NCBI GenBank assembly: GCA_910578085.1
Contig: CAJTPM010000009.1
Span: 77,284-141,283 of the forward strand
Source of the DNA: an uncultured Lachnospiraceae bacterium
GTDB lineage: Bacteria; Bacillota; Clostridia; Lachnospirales; Lachnospiraceae
Reading direction: 5' to 3'
DNA length: 64,000 nt
In this document: piece by piece, positions 7,234 through 15,744 of the stretch
How positions within the stretch are numbered: position 1 is the first letter of the stretch
Layout: every line of letters starts with the position of its first letter
Made by a program: the position numbers and the translations under genes
The notes under the pieces: generated by a model
Database searches by the model: none
What the model saw: only the letters and a program-made list of their open reading frames with translations
What the model was told of the DNA's origin: nothing

Positions 7234-8736
7234 ATGTATGGTACCTGGTGGTCGTTAGTACCGCCCATTGTGGCGATCTTACTGGCGTTTATTACGAAGG
7301 AAGTGTATTCTTCCCTGTTTGTCGGGGTGCTTTTAGGGGCATTGTTTACAGCTGGCTTTCAGCCTTGGGGAACATTTGAGACCTTATTTACGACAATGAC
7401 GGGAAGTATGAATCTGAACATTATTATTTTTGACGTGCTGCTTGGTATGATCATTGTACTGATGCAGAAGTCGGGAGGCTCCAGAGCCTACGGAAACTGG
7501 GCGATCGGAAAGATAAAATCGAAAAAGAGCGCGCTTTTTGCCACCACCGGCCTGGGTGTTCTGATTTTTGTGGATGACTATTTCAACTGTCTGACGGTGG
7601 GTTCCGTGATGCGTCCGGTGACGGATAAGTATAAAGTTTCCAGAGCAAAACTGGCCTACATAATCGATGCGACGGCGGCGCCGATCTGTATTATTGCACC
7701 GATCTCAAGCTGGGCGGCGGCGGTCAATTCTTATGTGCCTGAGAACAGTTCCCTGACAGGGTTCCAGCTGTTTTTAAGCACCATTCCGTTTAACCTGTAT
7801 GCGCTCTTAACGCTTCTGATGGTGTGTCTGGTGATTGGTCTGAACCTGGATTTCGGTCTGATGAAAAAGCATGAGAAGAATGCGGAAAAAGGAGATCTCT
7901 TTACTTCCGGCGCGGAGGAGTTTAAGGATATGGAAGCAGCCGGCGAGGAAGGGAATAAGAACGGTAAGGTGATGGATCTGGTGCTTCCGGTAGCGGTGCT
8001 TATCGCATCCGCTGTCTTTGGAATGATCTATACAGGTATGCTGGGAGGCGCCACCGGCATTGTGGATGCTTTTGCAAACTGTGACGCGGAGATCAGTCTG
8101 ATTTTCGCGACGACGGTAACGGTTATTTTCATGGCGCTTTTGTATCTGCCGAGAAAGGTGATCAGCTTTAAGGAGTTTATGAACTCTCTGGCGGAAGGCT
8201 GTAAGCTGATGGTGCCGGCTATTCTGATTCTGACCTTTGCATGGACGTTGAAAGGCATGGGCGATAACCTCGGCATCGGTGAGTTTGTCAACGGCACCGT
8301 AGGCGCAAGCGCAACGGCAAGTATCTTTATTCCGGCGATTATGTTTGCGATGGCAATGTTCCTTGCGTTTTCCACTGGGACATCCTGGGGGACTTTCGCG
8401 ATCCTTGTGCCGATCGTAGTGGAGATGTTCAGGACGGCGGACGAGAAAATGATGATCATCGCGGTTTCCGCAGTACTGGCGGGGGCTGTCTGCGGCGACC
8501 ATGTATCACCGATCTCCGATACGACGATCATGTCTTCGGCAGGTGCACAGAGTAACCATATCAACCATGTGCAGACGCAGATGCAGTATGCGATGGTGGT
8601 GGCAGTGGTCTGTGTGGTCGGCTATATCATTGCCGGAATCTGTAAGAACTGGCTGATCACATTGCTGCTCAGCGCAGCGCTTTTAGTGGTGGCACTGTTT
8701 GGGATTAAGAAATATTATGATAAGAAAGAAGCATAA
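7234..8736 (+). CDS. NhaC-family Na+/H+ (or organic acid/Na+) antiporter
   Basis: A 500-residue polytopic membrane protein with about 11-12 hydrophobic helices. The NhaC family signature region is clear: LGVLIFVDDYFNCLTVGSVM, then IIDATAAPICIIAPISSWAA, with FSTGTSWGTFAILVP and GDHVSPISDTTIMSSA in the C-terminal half. These charged and small residues line the ion path in the family. A central hydrophilic loop (about 210-250) is Glu/Lys rich. Substrate cannot be decided from sequence: members exchange Na+ for H+ or for malate/lactate or other carboxylates. GAGGAGG lies 9 bases before the ATG. The next gene overlaps its 3' end, so they are probably cotranscribed. Confidence 0.88.
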   Translation: MYGTWWSLVPPIVAILLAFITKEVYSSLFVGVLLGALFTAGFQPWGTFETLFTTMTGSMNLNIIIFDVLLGMIIVLMQKSGGSRAYGNWAIGKIKSKKSALFATTGLGVLIFVDDYFNCLTVGSVMRPVTDKYKVSRAKLAYIIDATAAPICIIAPISSWAAAVNSYVPENSSLTGFQLFLSTIPFNLYALLTLLMVCLVIGLNLDFGLMKKHEKNAEKGDLFTSGAEEFKDMEAAGEEGNKNGKVMDLVLPVAVLIASAVFGMIYTGMLGGATGIVDAFANCDAEISLIFATTVTVIFMALLYLPRKVISFKEFMNSLAEGCKLMVPAILILTFAWTLKGMGDNLGIGEFVNGTVGASATASIFIPAIMFAMAMFLAFSTGTSWGTFAILVPIVVEMFRTADEKMMIIAVSAVLAGAVCGDHVSPISDTTIMSSAGAQSNHINHVQTQMQYAMVVAVVCVVGYIIAGICKNWLITLLLSAALLVVALFGIKKYYDKKEA

Positions 8737-9427
8737 GAAACTGATAAAAGTCCCTTATATTGACCAGACTAAAGAATGGCCCACCGGCTGCGAAAGCGTT
8801 TCTGCGGTAATGCTCCTGCAGTACCTGGGTGCGGATATTTCGGTGAAACAGTTTGTGGAACAGTATCTGGAAAAGGAGCCTCTGGTTGAACGGGATGGGA
8901 GACTTTACGGTGGGAATCCCTGGAAAGTGTTTGTCGGCAATCCGGCGGACGATCAGTCAATGGGATGCTATGCGCCGGTGATAAAGAAGGCGCTGGAAAG
9001 AGTTTTAAGGCAAGGATCAGTACAGGGAGAGAGACCGGAACCAGGCGTACGGGAAAACGGCTCGCAGGAAGAGAAGAGATCCGCTCAGGCGGAGGAAATT
9101 CCCGGGTGGGGACGGAGAGCGGTAGACCTGACGGGCGTGTCAATGGAAGTCCTGCTGCGGGAGTATATAGATAATGACAAGCCTGTCATATTCTGGGCGA
9201 GCATTGATCTGAAGGAAACTTACAGCGGACCGGAATGGATCCTGACGGATTCAGGAGAACGTTTTCTGTGGCGCTCCAATGAGCACTGCATGTTGCTTGT
9301 GGGTTACGACGAGGAGAACTATTATTTTAATGATCCCTGGCATGATCATGGTGTGATCGGTTATGAGAGGAAGTTGGTCGAAAGACGGCATGAAGAACAG
9401 TATGAGATGGCTGTCTCGATCCTGTAG
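8717..9427 (+). CDS. C39-like cysteine peptidase family protein
   Basis: About 236 residues from the ATG at 8717 (a TTG at 8699 is in frame). It resembles Peptidase_C39_2: IKVPYIDQTKEWPTGCESVSAVMLLQYLG carries the candidate catalytic Cys in a GCES context, and EHCMLLVGYDEENYYFNDPW supplies the His and Asp region. GNPWKVFVG and CYAPVIKKALE are also family-like. A charged, low-complexity stretch (about residues 95-130) separates the halves. There is no signal peptide despite the basic N terminus (MIRKKHKK), so the protein looks cytoplasmic. It overlaps the antiporter gene by 20 bases. Substrate unknown. Confidence 0.75.
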   Translation: MIRKKHKKLIKVPYIDQTKEWPTGCESVSAVMLLQYLGADISVKQFVEQYLEKEPLVERDGRLYGGNPWKVFVGNPADDQSMGCYAPVIKKALERVLRQGSVQGERPEPGVRENGSQEEKRSAQAEEIPGWGRRAVDLTGVSMEVLLREYIDNDKPVIFWASIDLKETYSGPEWILTDSGERFLWRSNEHCMLLVGYDEENYYFNDPWHDHGVIGYERKLVERRHEEQYEMAVSIL

Positions 9428-9470
9428 CGGCATCATATGCCGATAGTATCTGGGTATTTCAATAAATACC
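9428..9470 (+). terminator. Two adjacent perfect hairpins after the C39-like gene
   Basis: CGGCAT-CAT-ATGCCG (9428-9442) is followed by GGTATTT-CAAT-AAATACC (9453-9470). Both stems are perfect. Neither is followed by a good U-run, so they may be 3'-end processing or stability structures rather than a true terminator. Confidence 0.35.
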
Positions 9471-9537
9471 GGCCATACTTTAGAACAGGTTGCGTATGGA
9501 CTTTAAGAAACAGAGTGAAGAATAAGGAGAGAAAGAG

Positions 9538-10170
9538 ATGATTGACAGAGCAGAATTAAAAGCACGTGCAAAACAGATGTTAAGCGGAAATATCGGAATG
9601 CTGATCGTGTGCTTTATTATTATGGCGGCATTGGAAGTTGTGTGCAATATGATTCCCCTGGTGGGGCCGATCGCGTCGATTTGCGTAAGCGGGCCGCTGG
9701 CACTTGGCACAGCGTATATTTATCTGAATCTGACGAGAGGATATGAACCGGATGTCAATATATTGTTCAGCGGCTTTCAGCGGTTTGTGGATGCGCTGGT
9801 GCTGACGCTTCTGATCGGAATCTTTACATTTCTGTGGAGCCTGCTTCTTGTTGTGCCGGGGATTATTAAGGCGATCAGTTATTCGCAGGCATATTACATT
9901 CTGGCGGAACATCCGGAGATGAGCGGCAAGGAAGCGCTGGATGCCAGCATCGAGATGATGGATGGCCATAAGATGGATTATTTTGTGCTGATTCTTTCCT
10001 TTATTCCGTGGATGCTCCTGTGCAGCATTACCTGTGGGATCGCGTTATTGTATGTGGTTCCTTATATGAGTGCAACGCTTGTAAACTTCCACGAAGCGAT
10101 CAAATCGCCCATGGTTATGAATACAAACGGCAATTTTACAGATAATACAAACAGTTATTATCAGGCATAG
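9538..10170 (+). CDS. DUF975 family integral membrane protein
   Basis: A 210-residue membrane protein with about five hydrophobic segments. The opening MIDRAELKARAKQMLSGN is the typical DUF975 start, and PLALGTAYIYLNLTRG and the helix-turn region SYSQAYYILAEHPEMSGKEALDASIEMMDGHK fit the family. Function is unknown; the SYSQA/EALxxS motifs recall membrane proteins that organise polytopic substrates. GGAGAGAAAGAG precedes the ATG. It stands alone between the C39-like protein and the AEC permease, with gaps of 110 and 155 bases. Confidence 0.85.
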   Translation: MIDRAELKARAKQMLSGNIGMLIVCFIIMAALEVVCNMIPLVGPIASICVSGPLALGTAYIYLNLTRGYEPDVNILFSGFQRFVDALVLTLLIGIFTFLWSLLLVVPGIIKAISYSQAYYILAEHPEMSGKEALDASIEMMDGHKMDYFVLILSFIPWMLLCSITCGIALLYVVPYMSATLVNFHEAIKSPMVMNTNGNFTDNTNSYYQA

Positions 10171-10235
10171 GGAGTAAGCCTGCGGGACAGCTGCCTGCGA
10201 AGGGCGGGAAGTCCGTACTGCTGTTATGTTGCAGA

Positions 10236-10263
10236 GGGTGTGTAAGAATGTTCTTATGCACCC
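10236..10263 (+). terminator. Hairpin after the DUF975 gene
   Basis: GGGTGTGTAAGAA pairs with TTCTTATGCACCC (13 pairs, two of them G-U). Only short T runs follow, so this is a moderate terminator candidate. The rest of the 155-base gap shows no other clear signal. Confidence 0.4.
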
Positions 10264-10325
10264 TTGAAATTTGTTATGGGTTTGAAGGTGAAAGCCTGAG
10301 GCTGTGGAAAGGGTAGATTGTCAGA

Positions 10326-11306
10326 ATGAATATGTTTGTGGTGATACAGCAGATGCTGGTGTTACTTGTGATGATGTTGATCGGTTACATTGTTTTCCGG
10401 ATAAAATGGCTGGATGGTAATGCCTGCAGCAGGATGTCAAAAATTGTGGTCAATGTATTGAATCCCTGCCTGATGGTTAATGGTGTGCTGGGGAAGGAAG
10501 CGAAGCTGGAAGGCAGTATGCTGTTTCAGACGCTGGTCCTGGTCGTTATTTATTTTGCGGTATTGATTCTGATCAGCGGTCCGGTGGCGTCGGCGCTTCG
10601 TGTGAGGAAAGAACATTTTAATCTCTACCGTCTGATGATGATCTTCTCCAACGTGGGATTTATGGGGATTCCGGTAATTTCCAGCATTTACGGAAAAGAG
10701 GCGATTCTGCTGATCGCCTTTTACAATCTGGGATATAACCTGCTTCTTTATACCTATGGTATTTATCTGGTGGGGAAAGGCTGTTTGGCAACGGAAGAAA
10801 CGGAGGCGGGAAAGGGACTTTCCGGAGAGAGCGGGAAGGCGGCAGGAAAAGGCATGGACTGGAAGAAGCTGCTTAATCCTGGCGTCGCGTCCTGCGTTGC
10901 GGCGATCGTTATCTTTGCGTCGGGTGCGACGATGCCGGAAAGCGTCTGCACGTTTTTTGACTATGTGGGAAATGCGGCAGTGCCTCTTTCGATGATTCTG
11001 ATCGGGGCGTCTGTGGCCCAGGGCGGCAGAAAGGAATTTTTCCTGGACAAAAAGATGTATGCGTTTATGGCAGTCAAAATGCTGGCGATACCCATTGCGG
11101 CGGCGCTCCTGGTGCGGCTTCTGCCCTGGCCGGCGATGGTGGAAGGGGTGTTTATTTTGATGCTGGCGATGCCGGTGGGCTCCATCGTTGTTATGCTGGC
11201 AACGGAGAGCGGAAACGATGCGATCGAGTGTACGAAAGGGAGTATATTGACGACACTTGTGTCAGTTTTGACAATACCGCTTGTGTCGGTGTTTCTGCAG
11301 TTTTAG
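10326..11306 (+). CDS. AEC-family permease (auxin efflux carrier-like)
   Basis: A 326-residue transporter with about ten helices in two inverted halves. The first half has KIVVNVLNPCLMVNGVL and VGFMGIPVISSIYGKEA; the second has the matching GNAAVPLSMILIGASVAQ, AMPVGSIVVMLATESGNDAIECTKGSI and VSVLTIPLVSVF. The conserved prolines and NxGxxGxP pattern define the family (malonate, malate or unknown small acid efflux or uptake in bacteria). A hydrophilic insert (about 155-180, Gly/Lys/Glu rich) joins the halves. The thioesterase start lies 9 bases after its stop, so the two genes form an operon. Substrate unknown. Confidence 0.88.
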   Translation: MNMFVVIQQMLVLLVMMLIGYIVFRIKWLDGNACSRMSKIVVNVLNPCLMVNGVLGKEAKLEGSMLFQTLVLVVIYFAVLILISGPVASALRVRKEHFNLYRLMMIFSNVGFMGIPVISSIYGKEAILLIAFYNLGYNLLLYTYGIYLVGKGCLATEETEAGKGLSGESGKAAGKGMDWKKLLNPGVASCVAAIVIFASGATMPESVCTFFDYVGNAAVPLSMILIGASVAQGGRKEFFLDKKMYAFMAVKMLAIPIAAALLVRLLPWPAMVEGVFILMLAMPVGSIVVMLATESGNDAIECTKGSILTTLVSVLTIPLVSVFLQF

Positions 11307-11315
11307 GGGGTGCAT

Positions 11316-11789
11316 ATGAGAAAAAAACACGTAGAAGACAGCAAAACCGAGCAGTTTCGGTTGTTAAAATATGAGGATATCAACGGGGCGAACCGTTTAT
11401 TCGGCGGGAAGCTGATGGCCTGGATCGATGAGGTGGCGGGTGTTACGGCCAGACGTCACTGTGAGTCGGATGTAACCACAGCCTGCATCGATAACCTGCA
11501 GTTCAAGGAACCCGCCTTTCTGGGCGATATGGTGGTGATCGTCGGAAGGGTTACATATATCGGGAAAACTTCCATGGAAGTCAGAGTGGACAGCTATGTG
11601 GAGGATATACTTGGTTTTCGACGCCCTATCAACAGAGCTTACGTGACGATGGTGGCGCTTGACAAAGAAGAAAAACCAAAGGCGGTGGAGTTTGGGCTGG
11701 AGCTTCAGACGCCCACTGAGGAAATGGAGTGGGAGAGCGGTAGAAAACGGGCTGGGCTGCGGAAAGAGAGAAGACGAGAGGGATTTTGA
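11316..11789 (+). CDS. Acyl-CoA thioesterase, hotdog fold
   Basis: A 157-residue hotdog protein that should hydrolyse acyl-CoA thioesters. The motif NRLFGGKLMAWIDEVAGVTA (about residues 25-45) is the classic YciA/BFIT-type helix with the catalytic Asp; IDNLQFKEPAFLGDMVVIVGRVTYIGKTS forms the following strands. The ATG at 11316 has AGGGGG 5 bases upstream and is preferred over the in-frame GTG at 11310. The last ~20 residues are Arg/Lys rich and extend beyond the domain. It is cotranscribed with the AEC permease and faces an acyl-CoA synthetase across a large palindrome; a shared carboxylate/acyl-CoA theme is possible but unproven. Confidence 0.9.
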   Translation: MRKKHVEDSKTEQFRLLKYEDINGANRLFGGKLMAWIDEVAGVTARRHCESDVTTACIDNLQFKEPAFLGDMVVIVGRVTYIGKTSMEVRVDSYVEDILGFRRPINRAYVTMVALDKEEKPKAVEFGLELQTPTEEMEWESGRKRAGLRKERRREGF

Positions 11790-11805
11790 AATCTGTGTGC
11801 GGACA

Positions 11806-11933
11806 CCCGGATGGAAATATCCTTTCCGCAACTCGCTTTCGCTCCGGGCTAAACGCAACGGGCACTAAGCTCGGAAATATCTCGCTAAGTGCCGGTGTTT
11901 AACAGGGCTGCTACAAGGATATTTCCATCCGGG
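11806..11933. repeat. 128-bp imperfect palindrome between convergent genes
   Basis: A perfect 19-bp terminal inverted repeat, CCCGGATGGAAATATCCTT (11806-11824) and its complement (11915-11933), encloses a second imperfect stem (GCTAAAC..GGCACTAAGC with GCTAAGTGCCGGTGTTTAAC) and a short central loop. GGAAATATC occurs three times (twice direct, once inverted). No reading frame is plausible inside. It may be a MITE-like element, a structured RNA, or a bidirectional terminator for the thioesterase and synthetase genes. It includes CTCGCTTTCGCTCC, related to the GCGAAGCGAG core of the other repeats. Confidence 0.6.
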
Positions 11934-11969
11934 CTGGGTAGAGTTTTTACTAAGCGTTTTGGCTCTTTT

Positions 11970-13604
11970 TTACGCGTTGATTTCCGCTTCTACGAGCCGG
12001 TATACTTTGTAGCGTTCGCGCAGGACCGGTTTTTCGATTTTGCCGGTAGGATTGCGCGGGATATCGTCGAAGATGATCTTCCGCGGGCGTTTGTAGCGCG
12101 GGAGACCGGTGCAGAAGAGGTTCATCTCGTCCTCGCTGCAGGTCATGTCGGGTTTTAATTCGATGATCGCCGCCGCGATCTCGCCGAGACGTTTGTCAGG
12201 CAGACCGATCACCGCCACATCATGGACCGCATTGTGGGTGCGGATAAAGTCTTCAATCTGCACGGGATAAAGGTTTTCGCCGCCGCTGATGATCACGTCC
12301 TTCTTGCGGTCTACCAGATAGTAGAACCCGTCCTCATCCTGTTTTGCCATATCGCCGGTCAGAAGCCAGTCCTCTTTCAATACCTCATCCGTAGCCTTTG
12401 GATCGTTGTAGTAGCAGGTCATCACACCGGGGCCTTTGACGCATAATTCGCCGACTTCGCCCTGCTTTACAGGGGAACCATCGGGAGCGATAATCTTCAC
12501 TTCCCAGCCGAAGCCCGGTACGCCGATGGCGCCGACCTTATGAATATTATCTATGCCGAGATGGACGGCGCCTGGTCCGATAGATTCGCTGAGGCCGTAG
12601 TTGGTGTCGTACAGATGATCCGGGAAATATTCCTTCCAGTGTCTGATTAACGAGGGGGGAACGGGCTGCGCGCCGATGTGCATCAGCCGCCATTGGGAGA
12701 GTTCATAATCTTCCATATGCAGCCTGCCGGAGTCGAGCGCTTCCAGAATATCCTGTGCCCAGGGCACAAGCAGCCAGACGATGGTACACTTTTCCCTCGA
12801 GACCGCGTCCAGAATATACTCCGGCTTCGTACCCTTCAACAGGATTGCCTTGCTGCCGGAGAGAAGGGAACCGAACCAGTGCATTTTGGCGCCGGTGTGA
12901 TAGAGCGGCGGAATGCATAAAAAGACGTCGTTTCGTCCCTGGCCGTGGTGGTTCTGTTCCACTTTGCAGGAGTGCATCAGGCTCTCGTGGTTGTGTAAAA
13001 TTGCCTTTGGAAAACCGGTGGTGCCGGAAGAGAAATAGATTGCGGCATCGTCTTTGTCCGTCAGCATGATATTCGGGGACATGCTGGAGCAGTCCGCCGT
13101 TAACGTATTATAATCTTCTGCAAAAGTAGGACAGTTTTCGCCGAAAAAGAATAGCAACCTGTTTGTAATGATGCGGTCAGCAATCTCCTCGATACGGCCG
13201 ATAAATTCCGGACCAAAGATCAGAACGTCCGATTCGGAAAGATCCAGACAGTATTCAATCTCCTTCGAGGAATAGCGGAAGTTTAAAGGCACGGCAAGCG
13301 CGCCGGTTTTCAAAATGCCGAAATAGATCGGAAGCCACTCCAGACAGTTCATTAACAGAATGGCAACTTTATCTCCTTTTTTAACGCCCCTCGATAAAAG
13401 CAGGTTGGCAAAACGGTTTGCTTTTTCGTTAAAGACATTCCATGTGATCTCGCGCCTGTAGTAGGAGGCGTGTGAAGGTTCAATCAGTTCGTATTCTTTC
13501 CAGGTTACTCTGCGCTTGTCCTTCACTTCCGGATTGATTTCCACAAGACAGATATCGTTTCCGTACATTTTGCAGTTTTGTTCTAACAGTTCTGTAATCG
13601 GCAT
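11970..13604 (-). CDS. AMP-forming acyl-CoA synthetase/ligase
   Basis: A 544-residue ANL-superfamily enzyme that activates a carboxylate with ATP and joins it to CoA. Motif A3 is YFSSGTTGFPKAILHNH; A5 is YDTNYGLSES; A7/A8 are LLTGDMAKQDEDGFYYLVDRKKDVIISGGENLYP; the A10 lysine is in NPTGKIEK. The N-terminal VFNEKANRFANLLLSRGVKKGDKVAILLMN is typical of medium/long-chain or aromatic acid ligases. Length is normal. Substrate cannot be read from sequence. It is transcribed toward the large palindrome, with an inverted-repeat operator candidate upstream (13654-13679). A thioesterase lies convergent to it. Confidence 0.9.
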   Translation of the reverse strand: MPITELLEQNCKMYGNDICLVEINPEVKDKRRVTWKEYELIEPSHASYYRREITWNVFNEKANRFANLLLSRGVKKGDKVAILLMNCLEWLPIYFGILKTGALAVPLNFRYSSKEIEYCLDLSESDVLIFGPEFIGRIEEIADRIITNRLLFFFGENCPTFAEDYNTLTADCSSMSPNIMLTDKDDAAIYFSSGTTGFPKAILHNHESLMHSCKVEQNHHGQGRNDVFLCIPPLYHTGAKMHWFGSLLSGSKAILLKGTKPEYILDAVSREKCTIVWLLVPWAQDILEALDSGRLHMEDYELSQWRLMHIGAQPVPPSLIRHWKEYFPDHLYDTNYGLSESIGPGAVHLGIDNIHKVGAIGVPGFGWEVKIIAPDGSPVKQGEVGELCVKGPGVMTCYYNDPKATDEVLKEDWLLTGDMAKQDEDGFYYLVDRKKDVIISGGENLYPVQIEDFIRTHNAVHDVAVIGLPDKRLGEIAAAIIELKPDMTCSEDEMNLFCTGLPRYKRPRKIIFDDIPRNPTGKIEKPVLRERYKVYRLVEAEINA

Positions 13605-13653
13605 TGTTTTATCCTTTCAGCAGCGCATGATTTTCAAAGAATGCTACCATTAC

Positions 13654-13679
13654 ACTTTAGCACGTCTAACCGCTAAAGT
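13654..13679. promoter_or_regulatory. Inverted repeat upstream of the acyl-CoA synthetase (operator candidate)
   Basis: ACTTTAGC (13654-13661) and GCTAAAGT (13672-13679) form a perfect 8-10-8 dyad about 50 bases upstream of the synthetase ATG. On the minus strand it overlaps a promoter-like TTTACT-17-TAAAGT arrangement, so a repressor bound there would block transcription. Confidence 0.4.
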
Positions 13680-13731
13680 AAAGGAAATTTGCAAAATATT
13701 TGTTAACCGGACGCGCAGAGAGAATATCAAT

Positions 13732-15438
13732 TTATATTTGAATCAAATCTCTGCACCGATTGATCGCGGCGTATAATTCCTGGGGGCGGGGCATGGCAAG
13801 GTTGCCGGGGAGATATTCTCCGCCTGCAAATACGGCAAAGCCTTTTGCGCCGATCCGTTTATAGATGCCGCTTATTGCTTCCTGCAGTGTTTTTTTGCCG
13901 TCGAAATCATGGAGCTTCATGGATTTTATTATATAGGCCAGGGAAGTAAGCTGTTCGCTGTCCACAAGCTGTTCCACGTAACGCATATCCACTTCGGATT
14001 TATTGATGGAGAAGCCGTCTGTTCCGTCGGTGCGCATTTTTATCCTGTTTTCTCTGGCAAAAGCAGCGTCGGTTTTGACAATCCTGCGGAAATCGGGAGC
14101 CTGTGCGGCGGGAAGATCTCCGGTGAGGTAAGGGTAGTTTTCCGCTTCCTTTTTGGCGAAGTCCGTAATTTCCATAGGGGCATACTTTTTCATCTGCACG
14201 ATGCAGTCCGATTTATGAAAATAAGAGCCGCAGCTTCCGGCAACCAGGATCGTGGAGATGCCGTAAGCAGTATAGATCTCTCTGATTCTGTCGATAAAGG
14301 GGATGATCGGCTCCGCATCCCTGCTCACCACCCGCTGCATCAGGTCGTCGCGGATCATGAAGTTGGTGGCGCTGGTGTCCTCATCGATCAGGAAAAGTCC
14401 TGTGCCGGCTTCCATGGCCTCTATGGTGTTTGCTGCCTGAGAAGTGCTGCCGCTGGCATCTTCCGTATAAAAAGCGACGGTATCTCTGCCGTTTGGCAGA
14501 TTACGGATAAACATGGAGATATCTGCTTTTTTAATACTGCGGCCATCCTCGGCCCGCAGTTTTACAGCGGTATCGTCGGTGATGACGTACTCTCTTCCGT
14601 CTCCCGCAATATGGTTGTAGACGCCTGCCATCAGGGCCTCTAAAAGCGTCGATTTTCCGTGATAGCCGCCGCCGACAATGAGAGTTACGCCTTTCTGAAT
14701 GCCCATGCCGGTAAGGGCTCCTCTGTGGGGGAGCGTCAGAGTTACTTTCATGGATTCCGGAGACGCAAAAGGAACGGCCTCCTTCATCGGCAGGGAAGAG
14801 ACGCCGGATTTTCTCGGAAGAACGGCGCCGTCCGCAACAAAGGCGACGAGTCCGTTTTCCGACAGGGCGTCCCGGATGGCCTTCTGGTCATCGGCCAGAA
14901 ACAGTACTTTTTCCAGGCCGGCTTTCGGGCAGGTGGCGGCAAGCAGTGTCTGGCGCACGCAAAGCGGCAGGAAGTCAAACAGGATCTTGATTAACTCGCC
15001 TGCGTTTATGGTGCGGCCGTTGGCCGGAAAGCCGACTTCCATGCGGACTGTCAGATTGCCTGTGGCGGGATCCACGGTGCAGGCGCTGCGTTCCAAAATT
15101 TCCTGTCCCGGACGGCTGATGCCGATGAGGCCGCTCTTGCCGGAACCCTTCGCCTTAAAGGAAAAGTCCTTTACCTTGAGATACATGCGGCGCAGCAGAA
15201 AATCCTGAAAGGCGATGCGGCGCTCCTTTGTCTCATAGCATTCTTTTCCGAAACCAGCAATCCGCCCCGGAACGATGACGCTCACTTTTGAAGGGGATGC
15301 GAAGGGATCTCCCTGTACATGGTCGATGGACAGCACATACTGGTCAAACTGATACTTGTCCTTTGTATCTTTGTAGGCGGGATAGCCCCGGTGATCGATT
15401 CTCATCAATAAATTTCTTAAATCTGATGCATTTTTCAT
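13732..15438 (-). CDS. ABC-class P-loop ATPase (PF09818/COG3044 type)
   Basis: A 568-residue soluble ATPase. The Walker A motif reads VGGGYHGKSTLLEAL (about residues 245-260). TGLFLIDEDTSATNFMIRDDLMQ carries the Walker B aspartate/glutamate, and ISTILVAGSCGSYFHKSD follows. GFPANGRTINAGELIKILFDFLP in the N-terminal half is typical of the family. These proteins have no transmembrane domain; the trypanosome homologue MRB1590 is an RNA-editing-associated member, and the bacterial role is undefined. Annotators often call it isopentenyl-diphosphate isomerase by mistake. The gene is separate from the synthetase (127-base gap) and ends in an AT-rich region; no partner gene is adjacent. Confidence 0.85.
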   Translation of the reverse strand: MKNASDLRNLLMRIDHRGYPAYKDTKDKYQFDQYVLSIDHVQGDPFASPSKVSVIVPGRIAGFGKECYETKERRIAFQDFLLRRMYLKVKDFSFKAKGSGKSGLIGISRPGQEILERSACTVDPATGNLTVRMEVGFPANGRTINAGELIKILFDFLPLCVRQTLLAATCPKAGLEKVLFLADDQKAIRDALSENGLVAFVADGAVLPRKSGVSSLPMKEAVPFASPESMKVTLTLPHRGALTGMGIQKGVTLIVGGGYHGKSTLLEALMAGVYNHIAGDGREYVITDDTAVKLRAEDGRSIKKADISMFIRNLPNGRDTVAFYTEDASGSTSQAANTIEAMEAGTGLFLIDEDTSATNFMIRDDLMQRVVSRDAEPIIPFIDRIREIYTAYGISTILVAGSCGSYFHKSDCIVQMKKYAPMEITDFAKKEAENYPYLTGDLPAAQAPDFRRIVKTDAAFARENRIKMRTDGTDGFSINKSEVDMRYVEQLVDSEQLTSLAYIIKSMKLHDFDGKKTLQEAISGIYKRIGAKGFAVFAGGEYLPGNLAMPRPQELYAAINRCRDLIQI

Positions 15439-15504
15439 GATTGGTCTCCTGTATACTGGTTTAAGTCTGACTTATTTAAAATAATGATATAATATCGACA
15501 GATA

Positions 15505-15566
15505 TTATATCATGAACTTGCGATTCATGATCGACATTCGCCGCTCGCTTCGCTAACGCTCATTAT
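15505..15566 (-). repeat. Dispersed repeat, family B copy 1
   Basis: A ~62-bp element whose minus strand contains GAGCGTTAGCGAAGCGAG, CGGCGAATGTCGATC and ATGAATCGCAAGTTCATGAT. A second copy lies at 18512-18575 on the plus strand with only about eight differences. ATGAATCGC...TTCAT can fold into a small hairpin. The wider region 15439-15744 holds no gene apart from this repeat and flanking AT-rich palindromic sequence (TATTATATCAT repeats). Confidence 0.7.
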
Positions 15567-15744
15567 ATCATGTGGAGAATCAAAATAAAATATGGAAATC
15601 TCAAAATATGCAGTGCAGACTGTCTGAAAGGAGGGCAGAGAAAAACGCCGTCGGGCGTATGAGCGCTGGAGGTGTATACATAGCCGATATGGTTATCATA
15701 ATACTTTTACCCGTATATCTACTGTTTCAAAGAATAGGCGATTA

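Noticed and set aside
7807..8564. Two long antisense frames over the NhaC-type gene
   Set aside because: Shadow frames of a high-GC third-position coding strand, without start signals or family features.
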